A stretch of 64,000 nt of DNA from Heliocidaris erythrogramma (GCA_025617745.1 CM046857.1:21771081-21835080), one strand, 5' to 3'. Positions 32,815 through 45,055 are shown, counted from the first letter of the stretch. Numbers and translations: made by a program. The notes: a model not told the origin generated them from the letters alone.

Positions 32815-34063
32815 CTGAAATAGCAAAATTCAATAATAATTTGTTAGTTAATGTATACGGAAAGTAAATGTCTCTATATTAATAGAAATCTGTGCTGGAG
32901 TCAGCAGTAAAGCCTAGCTCTAAGTGCCAAGTAAGACCATTTTTTAAGGTGCGAGGGACGTGAATAAAACGTGGCAATTTGATGCCAGTTATGGCGCCCG
33001 GGGCAAACAATGAAGTTGTGCCCCCTATGCTCAATCTTATCTGAGCCCGGCCACGCCCAAAGGCGTTTCACCGTTAGGACCGCCCTGCCGCCCAAGATGA
33101 AGACCCGCCGTTGGATCCTCGCGAATGAAGCGTGCAAGTTCCGGAAGGCGAAGGGGCTAGCGACGAGAATCTTTGTCAAGGGAACCAAGGTCCATTTGCA
33201 ATAGAAAGAGAAAGGCACAGCTACTTGGAATGACTACAAGGATTAAGATCGATAAAGCATATAAGCCCGACCAATAAATTCTTCTATAACTTTTCATCTT
33301 TTACTTTACGATCTAACTCCGACTGAATCTCCAAAATCGGAGTTGTCTTTTATTTTCTGCATTTATGCGTTTTGAATCAACCAAACGTGGTTTATCTGGA
33401 TCCCACGGGGAATTTTGTGTCATCCTAAAAATAAGCCAAATTTTGCCTTGTTGCCAGAGACAACGTTCGACTAATTTTCATAAATCATACATGTTGCGAC
33501 AGATGAGCGAGGGCTTTCCCAACGCTTATTAGCAGTCGCTACATCGTATACTCTCTATGCATCACAAGTCATGGGAGAAAGTACCACCCCAATTGTCAAC
33601 TTATTCTTGTATTATTTAATGTTTTCGACTTTAGATTCATAAAATCATGTTTCGATACGGAGCTTAGGTTCATGACTGCCGTAATATAACTTTAAAATCG
33701 TTATAAAATCGTTTTATTCTTCATATTGACTCTGCTTTACATGTCAGACAATTATTGTTACTATCATTTTTGCGCACAAGTGATGTAAGAATGGCCGCCG
33801 CCGGAATCAAGATGCCCTCAGCGATTTGTCAAAAAACCATCAGGATCACGGCGATTTTCATATCTCTGATATTTTCGTCGCGGCCCCATGTTCGCCGTAG
33901 TCGTCTCAATAGTGAAAGATTAGTATAAGCGCTTTACTGACATATTATTATTACCCCGGTCATCGGATTCTGGCTTGCTCGCACACAATGTATGCACATT
34001 ATCCACTCCCTGGGGAGTATTCCAGCAATGGGCCGTGGCGCTCACATTAAAGATCACATTGCA
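32815..34063. other. Upstream intron or flank of the SLC16-like gene
   Basis: No exon for helices 1-3 is visible on the minus strand. TATGGCGCCCGGGGCAAACA at about 32992 belongs to a dispersed repeat also seen at 41763 and 45190. A 64-codon frame at 33010-33204 (+) is basic but unassigned. CpG is higher around 33780-33910. Confidence 0.45.
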
Positions 34064-35036
34064 CGCTTGGAAACATTTGAATTAATGATTATTATCAATT
34101 ATAAAACGGTAAAATACAGCCCCCGATATAGCAGCTGAAGAGCTCCTTGAACGCGGCTGCTGAGATGTGTGACGACACACGAAGGACCAGTCCTGTCTAA
34201 GCAGACGATGTCCCATAACATCTTACACATTTTTCAGTGCCTGTTTTGTCATCTCCTCTTCACTTATTTCTCTTACTTGACTAGCGTCAGTCTTAATGTT
34301 AGGCGCCTTACGAAAAGTTTTTACAGCGGCGGGCCCTCGGCGGCGCCGAATCATTCGGCGCCGCCGAGGGCCCGCCGCTGTAAAAACTTTTCGTAAAAAC
34401 TTTTCGTAATAACAGACTAATAGTCTGTTGCCTCACTCTTAACTTCGTGTATCGTATTATTTTGATGAAAAATGCAACGTTAACAAAATAAAGGAATCAG
34501 TCACTTGTAAACAAAATAAGACGCCATTGTATATTCAGCTGCTTGCACCGGGGCATGTTCGGCGTTTCAAGAGGGAACGAATACAATCTGTGATATTATT
34601 CGCAGGGCTTTTCAATTTGAAAGTGGGGTTTATTTCATTGATCATTGACCCTTCTCCTGTGTATTTACAATCAAACGGTTTTAGTTATCAGAATCAGTTC
34701 ACTTTCCCTTTTAGAATGGTGTGAAATAAGGTCATGTTTAAATGTACCAAACTCTTTATAATTTGATAAATAATTGCATTGCAATTACGTTCATTCATTA
34801 TAGGACGTCGTCTGCTTAAGCAGGTTCGATCCCTAGTGTGACGACATCAAAACATCGCTATATTTCTGGCGAATCCTCGGATATTCCAGATGCTGAGAAG
34901 AGCTTTTATTTATGTTGTTTTTATAATCAGATACGCAGTTGACATAAAACTTATACGATTGCCATCTGTAAGCTTCCCAGTTTCTAGTGATACATTAATT
35001 GCCATATTTGTGATTTTCTTTGGATAGCTACTTTAA
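34064..35036 (+). repeat. Dispersed ~850-bp repeat, copy A (with insertion)
   Basis: Matches 42301-43151 in the same orientation over its full length, from CGCTTGGAAACATTTGAA to CTACTTTAA. It is longer by the 119-bp insertion at 34302-34420. Inside, GACGACACAC...GGACCAGTCCTGTCTAAGCAGACGATGTCC (34170-34212) and GGACGTCGTCTGCTTAAGCAG...GTGTGACGACATC (34803-34848) are related in inverted orientation. Probably a mobile element; no coding capacity. Confidence 0.75.
34302..34420. mobile_element. 119-bp palindromic insertion at a TA site
   Basis: Contains a perfect 89-bp palindrome (34308-34396, centre C at 34352; arms TTACGAAAAGTTTTTACAGC... of 44 bp including a GC-rich block GGCGGCGCCGAA). The right side adds a second copy of AAAACTTTTCGTAA. 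TA flanks both sides (34300-34301 and 34421-34422), and copy B at about 42530 reads straight through with a single TA (TGTTAGTCTGTTGCC), so the insertion is defined by an empty site. Confidence 0.8.
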
Positions 35037-35084
35037 GCCCATTTCAACAATTGGTATGCGACCGTTTGCGACCATTTGGTCGCA

Positions 35085-35880
35085 CGACAGGCTGCAACAG
35101 GCTTCAATCGCCATTTATATTTTATAAATACCATCAACACTGAACTAAGATGTATTCACGAATGGATGTCTTTGAATGTCAAGAAATCACAGTGCATGCT
35201 TTTTTAGCAAATTCAATTTGAGCTTCACCCGATAATGTCTCTCTCAATAATACTTCTATATAGATATTGTTGATTCACCGAAATTTCTTGGTCTATTTAT
35301 AGACAACAAACTTTTATGGAAGAAACATATCACGTATGTTTGTAAATTATTATCGAGAAATGTCGGTGTCATTAACAACTGAAAATCATTTTCCCTCCAA
35401 CATTATTATTATTAAATCTGTATTGTACTCTTATTCTCCCTTATGTTATTTGAATTATGTGTTATTTGAATTATGGGTTATTGGCTTGGGGCAACTCCTC
35501 TAGAAATTATTGGATAGATTATTGCTTACACAGAAATGGATAATGAGAATAATTCGTCATGAAAACAGATTAGCTCATTCAGATTAATTGTTTTACGCTA
35601 ATAAAGTATTGAAAATACACGAGTTATACAATCTTCGTCTGGGTTGTTTTATGTATCAACTTAATTGCGGCGAGTTGTCAACTCCCTTAGGTTTATTGTT
35701 CTAAAAAAAAGAGAGTTTTCACAGTTAATACTCCACGAGACAGGCGTCATCTTACCACCTGCCAATGCTAAGAACTTTGTACAAGCAGAAAACTACTATC
35801 TACACCATCCCATATTTCTGGAATTCTCTTGATGAGTCGTTCAAATAGACACCAAGTTTATTTTCGTTCAAACATAATCT
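35085..35880 (+). pseudogene. LINE reverse-transcriptase C-terminal fossil
   Basis: Frames on the plus strand read INTELRCIHEWMSLNVKKSQ (about 35130), KFLGLFIDNKLLWKKHITYV (about 35280) and, near the end, TIPYFWNSLDESFK (about 35810). This is the typical order of the thumb and C-terminal region of Jockey/CR1/RTE-type LINE proteins: an EW-like helix, LG(V/I)xLD-like core, and a WNxLP-like end. Several stops and frame changes separate these pieces. It is a different LINE from the one at 55195. Confidence 0.6.
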
Positions 35881-36103
35881 TAAGCTTAGGCAAATAAACA
35901 GTTACAGTATGTGAGCTGCGGAAGGCTATTCAGTGTCCCTTGTCCTTGTGTAGTCTTGATGTATTGTCCTGTTCTGTGTGGTCTTGTATCATGTGTTGTG
36001 TTATATCCTGTTTATGCTCTTGTTTTATTATGTTAGGGAACCTGAATTACAAGCTTTGCTTTCCACGGTTTTCTCTACAATACAGCTAGCATTGATGTAC
36101 TTA

Positions 36104-36334
36104 CACTGTAAAAAATAACTGTTTTTTTTTACTTGTAAAATTACAAGTTTTGGCCGTTTTTCTGTTAATACGGTATTCTGCTTGTGAAATGGCAGGAAAA
36201 TTGCTAATTTTCCTGCCATTTCACAAGAAAAATACCGTATTAACAGAAAACTTGTAATTTTGCAAGTCAAAAAACCTGTTAATATACAGTTACAAGTCAA
36301 AAAACCTGTTAATGTACAGTTATTTTTTACAGTG
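36104..36334. mobile_element. 231-bp TA-target MITE with CACTGTAAAAAATAACTG ends
   Basis: CACTGTAAAAAATAACTG at the left and CAGTTATTTTTTACAGTG at the right, flanked by TA on both sides (36102-36103 and 36335-36336). The interior folds back (ACTTGTAAAATTACAAG, AATGGCAGGAAAATTGC). Shares its terminus with the element at 9553-10053. Confidence 0.8.
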
Positions 36335-36336
36335 TA

Positions 36337-37761
36337 CCAATTACAACGTAAGTTTCATTTGCTTTAAAACCGGATTCTGGAATTCTTCGTAATTTTTTTT
36401 GCAGTTGTTGAGGAAATAATTCAATGAAATGAAATATGTTATTGTACCAGCGAGGGAGCAAAGGGACCGAGGTGTAAATGTCCCCCCATGTTACCCTAAA
36501 AAAATGCAATTTCTTGTCAATTTTAAACAGGAAATTTTGCAATTGACCTCTGCAGTCGAGCGTTAGAGAAGTTTGAATTTTGTACATTGATAACGGTTTT
36601 TCAATTCAATTCGTTCTCTAGTTGGGCACAAACTTGAGCAAGGCAAGCGAAAGTTCATCTTTCTTTCAAATGTTGAACTTTTGCAAATGTAACCAGGCAC
36701 CACAAAACCGCCGAAAAGTCGTCAGATGTGAATTTTTAGTTAAGGTCTGATTCTGAAAGAGCAGATTCTAAGTTTTAAAGTGATATATAACTCATTAGCA
36801 CTGGATGTTCCTAACTCACTTTACAAAGAGAAGAATGCACAGTGTCTCGTAATTTTACTTCTGAGAAATAAGGGTTTAAAGTTTGCAGTCTATTGAATCA
36901 CTCTGACTTGCAAGGTGACAAAAGGAGGATTACAACTCAATGAAAATTTCTATGAAGGGATTATCAGATTGTCCTAAAACTTGATAGTCATATCCTGTTC
37001 ATCACAGTGCACAAGTATCAATGCACTAACTTACTCCGTTTAAAATCTATGGGAGATCAAAGTGAGACAAGTATTCAGGGTCGTAAAAAAGAAAAGTGAT
37101 AGAACAATATCCAGAGAAGACACACGTAGGTCTAATAAGAAACTGTCAAAAATACCACTTTTAGATTGTTTGTGCATTTTTAGATTACTTTCAGGAAATA
37201 CCCAAAACTAAAATTTGACCAAGCCAAGCAAAAAACACATGGATTGAGCTCTAACTGAAAATCACACAGTGCGACTTTTTGGTGGTTTTAGAACAATTTC
37301 GCGTTTTAAACCATCAAAAACTTTTTCTAATCCATTTTACCCTGCCGATTTGGGGCGAATAATCATTAAAGGGTTACTAAAATAGAAAATTAATTGCCCA
37401 TTTTTCGTAGGAAGAAGTCATCAGGAGCCAGAAAATATCTATGACACACTTTTTATGCATTCAGTCGTATTTCATAATCATTTGAAAAGTACATTTTGCT
37501 GATTTACACAGTCATAAGTCCCGCCCCTAAAAAAAACCCATCGAAGCGACATCGTGATCACGTGATCTGTGACGTACGAAAAGTAAAGGAAAATATTCCA
37601 CCCACCTGTATACCATGCATGCCCGCTGGCCTGCCAGGCCCACCAGCCCGGTACGGTCCCGAGCGCGAGCATGATATTCACCGCATCGACCACTTGCATT
37701 GCATATTTTCGTGTTTAATTCCTCACAAGAACGTTGATTTGGGGACACAGTTTCATCAATA
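36337..37761. other. Unassigned DNA with dispersed GAGCAAAG-type repeat
   Basis: GCGAGGGAGCAAAGGGACCGAG at about 36451 (quoted in part: GAGCAAAGGGACCGAG) and CAAGGCAAGCGAAAGTTCAT at about 36638 belong to a repeat related to 41950-42190 and 45240-45265. The 270 bases before 37762 are GC-richer and include TCACGTGATC, possibly old promoter sequence for the THAP frame. Confidence 0.45.
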
Positions 37762-38012
37762 ATGCCGAATCGCTGTATAGTTGCGGGCTGTAGCAAGACC
37801 CCTAAAGATGATGGAAGCCTCCATCTTTTTCCTAAAGATGAAAATCTACGGAAATTGTGGGTCGCAAAGGTAAAGCTCACGCGGGCAGAGTGGCAAGGGC
37901 CGGCCAAGTGAGTGGAGTACAATCTGCAGTGATCACTTTGCCGAAGATGATTTTGAGGATCCTGGCCTGTATTCCAAATTTGGCATGAAGAAAAGGATAA
38001 GCTAGCTAAAAG
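37762..38012 (+). pseudogene. THAP zinc-finger domain, frameshifted
   Basis: The frame MPNRCIVAGCSKTPKDDGSL, then HLFPKDENLRKLWVAKV, stops at 37909 (TGA). The adjacent frame continues with WSTICSDHFAEDDFEDPG and ends at TAG near 38012. Together they give the THAP C2CH order: M-x2-C-x4-C near the start, an LWV Trp, then C-x2-H-F. A 4-base insertion near 37907-37911 would explain the break. THAP domains bind DNA and are found in host regulators and in P-element-like and Kolobok transposases; the lack of introns and the adjacent hairpin favour a transposon origin, by inference. A donor-like GTGAGT at 37907 is an alternative reading, but coding similarity continues straight through it. Confidence 0.65.
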
Positions 38013-38106
38013 ATTCAGCTATTCCAACGATCAGACTTGGAGTCAAGTTTTCCAATCTGTTTTTCAACGACATCATCTCCAGCAGCTGCAGCAGCTTCAC
38101 CCGTAA

Positions 38107-38175
38107 ACCGAAAATTCTGTCTCTCGTTCGTTAGCTAAGTGAAGAGCTAACGAACGAGAGACAGAATTTTCGGTC
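38107..38175. repeat. Perfect hairpin, 30-bp arms
   Basis: ACCGAAAATTCTGTCTCTCG... and its exact reverse complement (...CGAGAGACAGAATTTTCGGT) are separated by 8 bases. It sits between the THAP fossil (plus) and the minus-strand frame at 38131-38355, and could mark an inversion junction. Confidence 0.75.
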
Positions 38176-38355
38176 AACTTCGCCGGTAACCCCTGGAGTT
38201 ACTTCACCCACGGCCCCTTCACCAGGCCCCGGTGCGTATTCTTCGAGGGGTTCAAACATATAACATGGTCGAATTCCCCTTGCCACTCGAGTTTCTTTGT
38301 CTTCGGGATCTGATAAATCATCTGATAAATCAGAGTTCGTATCTGCATGGCTCAA
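38131..38355 (-). pseudogene. Minus-strand frame with RPCYMFEPLEEYAPG-type motif
   Basis: A 74-codon frame: an acidic Ser-rich start (SDLSDDLSDPEDKE), then GIRPCYMFEPLEEYAPGPG. The (I/V)xPYxFEP-type motif after an acidic stretch recalls repetitive proteins of marine invertebrates sometimes annotated as P2X7-C-terminal-like; I hold this loosely. The last residues run into the hairpin. It could be the start of a gene whose remainder is lost. Confidence 0.3.
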
Positions 38356-39380
38356 AAAAAGTCCTCCAACTCGGAATCACTGTCACTTTTCATCTCTCTA
38401 TATAAGCCCGGTATATAAGTTACTCGAATTCAGCCAATATCTATGTCAGTACTACCCTACTATGTAAAGCGAAGTAAAAAAAAAAGCCGTAAGTGAAATA
38501 AACAAAAAGCGTTCACCAGTCGCTATGTACGAGGGGAACATAGTAACTGCCGTACTAAAGATGTGTAGTACATTGTACAGACGCATAAAACGCCTGTGCA
38601 CGCGTTTAAGAGCAATGCAAAACTTTCGTTCGGCAAGCTCAGATGGATGAGAACATTGTACAAAAAAAAAGATTAAAAACAAAACAAAAGCTGTATATTT
38701 GGGCAAACGTGTTTGCTGATCTTGTAGAAAATATATTGATAATGATTGGTTAATTTCCTTTTTTCATAAATTGTCCGTTGAACAGAGGGGTCAAATACCG
38801 CATTGTGTGTACAATGATATATGCTGCAGCTTGTAGATCTTGGGGGGGGGGGGGGGGGGGGAGTGTCGACTAAATTTTTTTTTTCGCCAGACCTGCAATA
38901 TTCGCTCAGTCGGGGGGGGGGGGGGGGGGGGTTATGGGGGTTCCAGTTCCCCTCCATAATTCCCTGACAAGCAAAAAAAAAAAAAAAGTCTTCATTCTAA
39001 AAGGGGGGGGGGGCAGAATCGAGAAAATGGCGGGTCGTCTATAGTCAAAATGCATACTTTTCTTCCAAAAGGGGGCACGGGCCGGAAGTGCCCCCCTGGA
39101 TCCGCCAATGGACCCAACGTCCACAAGCCGCGTAGCGGCGAGCCGATTTTTTCGCTATTTTGAACCCCCGTAAGTGATGTTTTCCTGACATCTCCTAACG
39201 CAATCGAGACCATAAAAAGCAGTCCTGTGCTATAGGAACGTACTGTGTGGGTCTGGACATATTATGATGGCGTTTTTCTATGCACATTAAATTTTTACTT
39301 GGCAGCCCAAGGGGGGGGGGGGGGTTAAACCCCCTAACCCCCCCCCCCCCCCGTAGATCCGCGACTGTCTATGGAGTTTT
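38356..39380. repeat. Unassigned DNA followed by clustered poly-G runs
   Basis: Up to 38840 I see nothing. Then G runs occur at about 38841-38860, 38913-38931, 39003-39012 and 39311-39323, with a matching C run at 39339-39352. CCTGGATCCGCCAATGG at about 39095 is a hAT-like end on the minus strand. Pro-rich frames here are artefacts of the G/C runs. Confidence 0.55.
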
Positions 39381-40554
39381 TACGAGCTACGGCGATGTAT
39401 AAAGTGAAATTAGTCCCACTTGGCTAGGCTTTAAGTGAAAGTCTAACACCATTATCAGACTGTACTTCAATCACTAGATAGTCCTGTTCTTTCGCCTAAC
39501 CTAGGGCATGAAAACTATGCCCAAATTCGTAAAATGCAATGGAAAGCTTATTTAACTTGAGCTAATAGCGATTTTTATTACATATTATACAGCGGTGCGA
39601 ATACGTAGCTTATCACAGTTGAGAATGAGTAAAAAGGGTAAAATGAACATAAACAAACCAACCCACCACAAACAAATTAAGGAGAATGCTATCGGGCTGA
39701 GCTTTTATTATTACTATCATTATTTCCGCTGTACATTATTTTTATTTTTTGTATTTTATATAATGTATGCATTTAACTGAAGATTCAATACCTGATTGGA
39801 TTAATCTGGAAATGTATTTGAATCAATTCTACACTCAAATTCTCTCACCGGAAACTGCAAAGGCAATTGATAGATGTATGTTGCTAGTGGCCTTAGACGC
39901 AAGCAAGATGCTACTGCTTTCCACCAAGGCTGCAACTACCAGAAGAAGACGAGGGCGAGTAATTCGGTGATAGAGGCCACCTACGATCGGTGCTGAGAGA
40001 AAGACAAATCACAAAAATGATATGATAACTAATTTTATAACTTAAGCTTGGCTCGCACGAGGCGTCATTTCAGTTGTGTCTGTACCTGCGCTAATCGAAT
40101 CTGAGAATGCAATTAACCCATGCGCCAGTTATTACAAAAAGTAGTTTGTATTTTTCATTTTGTAATCACTTTTTAAGCGACATTATTCTTTCATGGTAGG
40201 CAAAAGACCATACCAATCACTGACGTGATCCTAACATCAGCAAAAAATGACGCATCGTATGAGCCGGTTTTACTGAAGCTTCATGCTCAAGTGATCATGC
40301 TCGTTGGATTAGTATGAAATGTTATTTCGATTGCGTTCTTTAATCAAGCCTACAAAGGTAATCAGTGCATGCACCATTAATTTAACGCCATGTTTACAAT
40401 ATTCATTCCGCACTCACGTTTGGTACGATGTCACTCTTCAATGGCACGTCAAATACCACCCAAGTCACTGAAGCGAGGCGTCAGTATTGACACAAAGGCG
40501 ACGCAGATAATAACGTGTCGTGTGAGAGGGATACTACACGTGACGCCGTTCAGT
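39381..40554. other. Unassigned, with a short Arg-rich frame
   Basis: A 67-codon plus frame (39767-39970) ends in TRRRRGRVIR, faintly like the N-terminal part of Harbinger nucleases but too short to assign. GGCTCGCACGAGGCGTCATT (about 40050) and CGTGTCGTGTGAGAGG (about 40515) are weakly inverted and may be ends of an element. Confidence 0.35.
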
Positions 40555-41010
40555 TAAATTGTCATTTGGTCCAATGGAATTTCGTACAATGCTCTTACGG
40601 TCGAACATCATTCGGTCTACAGTCAATTCGCCCATCAACATTTCGCCCAATGTTCATATTGTCCAAAAACCATTACGTCTAATAACCATTTGGTCTATAA
40701 CCATTTTATCCATGAACCATTTCATCTACCTACCAATTTCGTCCAAAACCACCTTGTCTAATAGTCAGTGTGTCCAGTGAACATTTTTGTCTAATAGCCA
40801 TTAAGGCTAAACCAAATTTGTCTATTCATTATCATGGTGTAATCATCACATTGCTTACTTACCATTAGATATTTTCAACATTTGGTCCAGTGACCTGTTG
40901 GTCTACTAATAATTTTGTCTACTGACCTATACGTTTCATAGTAGTTTGGTTTTAAGTTCAGTTTATCTAAAATGTCCGTTTAGTCTAGCATTCATTAAGC
41001 TGTCCATGTC
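40555..41010 (+). repeat. ~20-bp minisatellite, TTTGGTCTAATAACCA type
   Basis: Units such as CATTTGGTCTATAACCATTT recur every 17-22 bases with heavy variation (GTCTA, GTCCA and GCCCA cores). The same repeat is at 44215-44395 (same orientation) and 45725-46215 (opposite). Confidence 0.7.
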
Positions 41011-42300
41011 TATTTAGTCCACTTCTAACAGATATCATTTTGATATGTTGTCGACGCACATTAATGTAAACTTAAAATGCAACCCTTGGAATATGTCCTG
41101 ATTTGAATGAGTTGATCATACCGCCAAGGAGGGGCAATGGTCACGGGGCACAATTCGGTTATATATTTTTTTTTTACATTGACTGAAATATTTCAACCTT
41201 TCACAACCAGGGAAGTGCTCTCCCCATAGATCCACTATAATTAAGAAGGATATGAGATACAACCAAGTTCCCAGTAGTAAAAACGACGTTGGTACAGTAC
41301 AGCCATAACACATCCAAAGTATATAATTTACTTATGCACCAACCTCATATCTCTTTCCCCCTCCCCATTTCTTTCCGCCGCCAATTGGGTGGGGGAGGGG
41401 TTGTCCGCCTCCTGGATTCGCCTGTAGGCCTACAGCCCTGGAAAAAAATATTAGACCAAGCTTCTGTAATATGGGTACCATAATATGCATACAAAATTAT
41501 AAAAATGATTTGTCTTTGTATTTCATTGAATGAATACCAAATTCCAGCAATTATACCTTGCTTTTATGTAATTTTATTTCCTTCTTACCACAAAAATAAC
41601 ACTATCAGTAACCATGCTTGGTCTAATAATTTTTTCCATGGCTGTATGCCTCTGACGATAAACTAGTGCGGTGTTTGATGCACTTTGTTGTGAGAACGTA
41701 ATCGTATATAGACAAAGTGAATGCCTAAACAACAGCCCAAACCAGTGACGTATCTAGGGATTATGGCGCCCGGGGTAAATAGTAGGTCTAAAATTGTGCC
41801 CCTTCTTTTATGCCCAAAATAATTAAAAAAAAACAAACAAAAACCAGATGGATTTCCGCTTTTAATCAAGTAATCATGACCCTACGTGAAGATGATACTT
41901 GATGCATTTAATCTTTGTTTTGTAGACAAAGATTTGTAAAATAATAACGATACAAGCAATGGAGCAAAGCGACCGAGCGTTAGATTTTCCCAGATTTAAT
42001 GTTTAAAACACTTTCTTTAGCATTTTACCCTTGGAAAGTTTTTGAAATGGATTACTGCATTGAAGAATTTGCTTCTTCAGATTCTTATGCTCTTCTTCTT
42101 AAAGGCCTATATGCCTATTCGGGCGCAAACATTAGCTAAAATCCTTCAGAAATATATGCGAGGAATTCAGCAAGGCAACCGAAATTAATGATTTCTTTCT
42201 TATGTTGAACTTTAAAGTAGAACGTTAATGATTTTAAATATTGGCTTAATACTTATTATTGCATAGATGGCATAAATTAAACAAGGTTATCCAAATTCAA
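41011..42300. other. Dispersed repeat region, no gene
   Basis: CCAGTGACGTATCTAGGG at 41743 followed by TTATGGCGCCCGGGGTAAAT starts a repeat with hAT-like termini, and GGAGCAAAGCGACCGAGCG follows at about 41960. A related arrangement is at 45170-45265. Short frames are unassigned. Confidence 0.5.
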
Positions 42301-43151
42301 CGCTTGGAAACATTTGAAGTAATGATTATTATCAATTATAAAACGGTAAAATACAGCCCCCGATATAGCAGCTGAAGAGCTCCTCGAACGCTGCTGAGAT
42401 ATGTGACGACACACCCTGGACCAGTCCTGTCTAAGCAGACGATGTCCCATAACATCTTACACATTTTTCAGAGCCTATTTTGTCATCTCCTCTTCACTTA
42501 TTTCTCTTCCTTCACTAGCGTCAGTCTTAATGTTAGTCTGTTGCCTCACTCTTAACTTCGTGTATGGTATTATTTTGATGAAAAATGCAGCGTTAAAAAA
42601 ATAAAGGAATCAGTCACTTGTAAACAAAATAAAACGCCATTGTATTTTCAGCTGCTTGCACCGGGCCATGTTCGGCGTTTCAAGAGGGAACGAATACCAT
42701 CCTGCTATTATTCGGAGGGCTTTTCAATTTGAAAGTGGGGTTTATTTCATTGATCATTGACCCTTCTCCTATGTATTTACAATCAAACGGTTTTAGCTAT
42801 CAGAATCAGTTTCACTTTCCCTTTATAATGGTGTGAAATAAGGTCATGTTTAAATACACCAAACCCTTTATAATTTGATAAATAATTGCATTGCAATTAC
42901 GTTCATTCATTATAGGACGTCGTCTGCTTAAGCAGGATCGATCCCGAGTGTGACGACATCAAAACATCGCTATATTTCTGGCGAATCCTCGGATATTCCA
43001 GATGCTGAGAAGAGCTTTTATTTGTGTTGTTTTTATAATCACCAGATACGCAGTTGACATAAAACTTATACGATTGCCATCTGTAAGCTTCCCAGTTTCT
43101 AGTGATACATTAATTGCCATATTTGTGATTTTCTTTGAATATCTACTTTAA
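42301..43151 (+). repeat. Dispersed ~850-bp repeat, copy B (empty site)
   Basis: Collinear with 34064-35036 but without its 119-bp palindromic insertion. Otherwise the copies differ by scattered substitutions and small indels. Confidence 0.75.
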
Positions 43152-44214
43152 AGCTACTTTTATAGGGCCTGCACTTTATAATGCTATATTTGGGGTGCAA
43201 AGATTAACAAGGTCCTGAAGAATCCTATGCGAGGGAGCCAACTTATCGAGCTTTGGAAAATATTCACATTTCAAAATCCTTCATAAATACTTTTATACTG
43301 TGCTGGTTCAGGGTAAATTTCCCCACTGCAAATGATGCTTATTTTGCCAGTGCAGGTCGATTTACTTTGCTCTCGATTTTATACACTTGTTTTAGTATGC
43401 TGTGTGGAGTCCTTGATGTGAGGTTTGTGCAATTTTGGATACATATCCGTGACTGCCTGACTTTCGTCTACTATCACTGAAACTGGTGTGGTCCCACATG
43501 TTCTGTTTTGTGCATGAAGTATACCTGCTTCTGTGAATGTGGATCACTGACATTGCTTAGCTATTATCGTGACTGGGATTCCACGAAACAAGCTTGAAAC
43601 AAATTAGAATAAAAGCTTGAAACCAATTCGAATACAAGCTTGACTGCCTTTATATATTAAGTACACTAATCGAATTTCTGTGGTATAAAGAACTACTCCT
43701 TTCTTTGCGACCTTGGCCAGCTGTAGGTACTTTATCTTCTCTCGTGGCGTATTGTTTTCTTCTAATATACTATCCCTGGAAAAGACTGATGGGCGATTGA
43801 TATTCCAATCGCCGAGTCTACCGCTAGATGAATGGAAATCAATTGACAATGAGCTTATTAAAAAAAAGTCTTTCCGGGGTTCTCCGCCATGATTTGGCTG
43901 GTGATGTTATAACTCCCAAACATGCAGGAAAGCAGTATGTAGACTTAAACTGATCTCTTTAAAAAAGGCCCGACAGTGAATTTGTGAATGAGGACATACA
44001 ACAATATTTTGTGAGACGTCTTCTTAAAACACTTCAGGAAGAAACTAAAATAAAAAATAAACTGAGAAAAAAAGGCATAAGGTAGAAACAGTACAGAAGA
44101 AGATTATTATGATAGAACCTACTCATCTTGCAACCCAGTGCTGGCCGATATTTGAGTAATTTGAGCTGGTTTCCATACATACGAGTAGATGAAGCCTCCG
44201 TCATTTTGAACCGA
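43152..44214. other. Unassigned DNA
   Basis: GCGAGGGAGCCAACTTATCG at about 43228 recalls the GAGCAAAG-type dispersed repeat. Nothing coding is recognised. Confidence 0.45.
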
Positions 44215-44395
44215 TACGGCCAAAGGGGTACACTGTCGCTTGGTCTACTACCACTTGGTCTAATTATCAGTTCGTCGAACTCCAGTTGGTCTAACTTCAT
44301 TTTGTCTACAACAGTTTGTCTACTTACAATTTCGTCTAATTTCCACTTGGCCTAATAACCAATTCGTCTAATACCCAGTTTGGCTAACCCCATTT
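44215..44395 (+). repeat. ~20-bp minisatellite, GGTCTA type, left arm
   Basis: Units such as CACTTGGTCTAATTATCAGT recur. It faces the opposite-orientation array at 45725-46215, so the two may be the arms of one foldback-type element. Confidence 0.65.
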
Positions 44396-45014
44396 AACGC
44401 ACATTAAATTTTAAGGATATATTTTCTAATCTTTGCATAATATGCAATTCTGATCTACTCCTAACTTGCAAGCGAGCGAGCAAAAAAACTATGTTCTTGT
44501 TGAAGGTCATGCATGGTGCTTGCGTATTTCATGACGAAGATGTTGCAAAAGCGTTTAATTTCATGCACAATCTCTCAATAAAAGAGATAGATAGGACTTT
44601 ATGTTACTGCCATGAGTTACAAGAAATGAGTGCGATCGAGCGTAGCGAGCAAGCTTCGGGCGGAGGATATCTTAATTGCTGCAATATTATTAAACTTTTG
44701 GGCACTGTGTCCCCAGCTCTCGCTAAGTTCCTGCTCAAAGGTGTCACACTTTTGTCATATCAAGAACTAAATATTCTGCCATTAAGCTTCTCCGTTTCTT
44801 TTGTGCTATGCAAACTGCTATTTTCAGGGGCGGCGCTACAGGGGTGGGGGGGGGGGCGGTTGCCCCTATGATTTTTCAAGTGACCAAAAAGAGAGGGATA
44901 GAGAGAGATAGAGAGAGAGAAGAAAAACGAAAAAAGAAGGAGAATAAGAAAAAAGGAGGAGAATAAGAAAGAAGAAGAAAGAGGAGTATGCAACTATTAT
45001 TATTATTATTATCA

Positions 45015-45055
<41 letters not shown>

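Noticed and set aside
31745-32833. Reading 31745-32833 as one complete 362-codon protein
   Set aside because: The apparent start is a TTG in the intron, and clear acceptor (32815) and donor (31809) signals with matching phase show an internal exon.
33010-33204. Basic 64-codon frame (RWILANEACKFRKAKGLATR) resembling a LINE ORF1 RNA-binding tail
   Set aside because: The resemblance is weak and the region overlaps a dispersed repeat; no adjacent LINE sequence in the same frame.
34835-34850. B-box-like GGTTCGATCCC in the dispersed repeat as a SINE promoter
   Set aside because: No A box at the right distance upstream, and the motif lies deep inside the repeat near its 3' part.
44491-44871. 126-codon frame starting MFLLKVMHGACVFHDEDVAK
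   Set aside because: No recognised domain, and the end runs into a poly-G hAT-like terminus; treated as chance.
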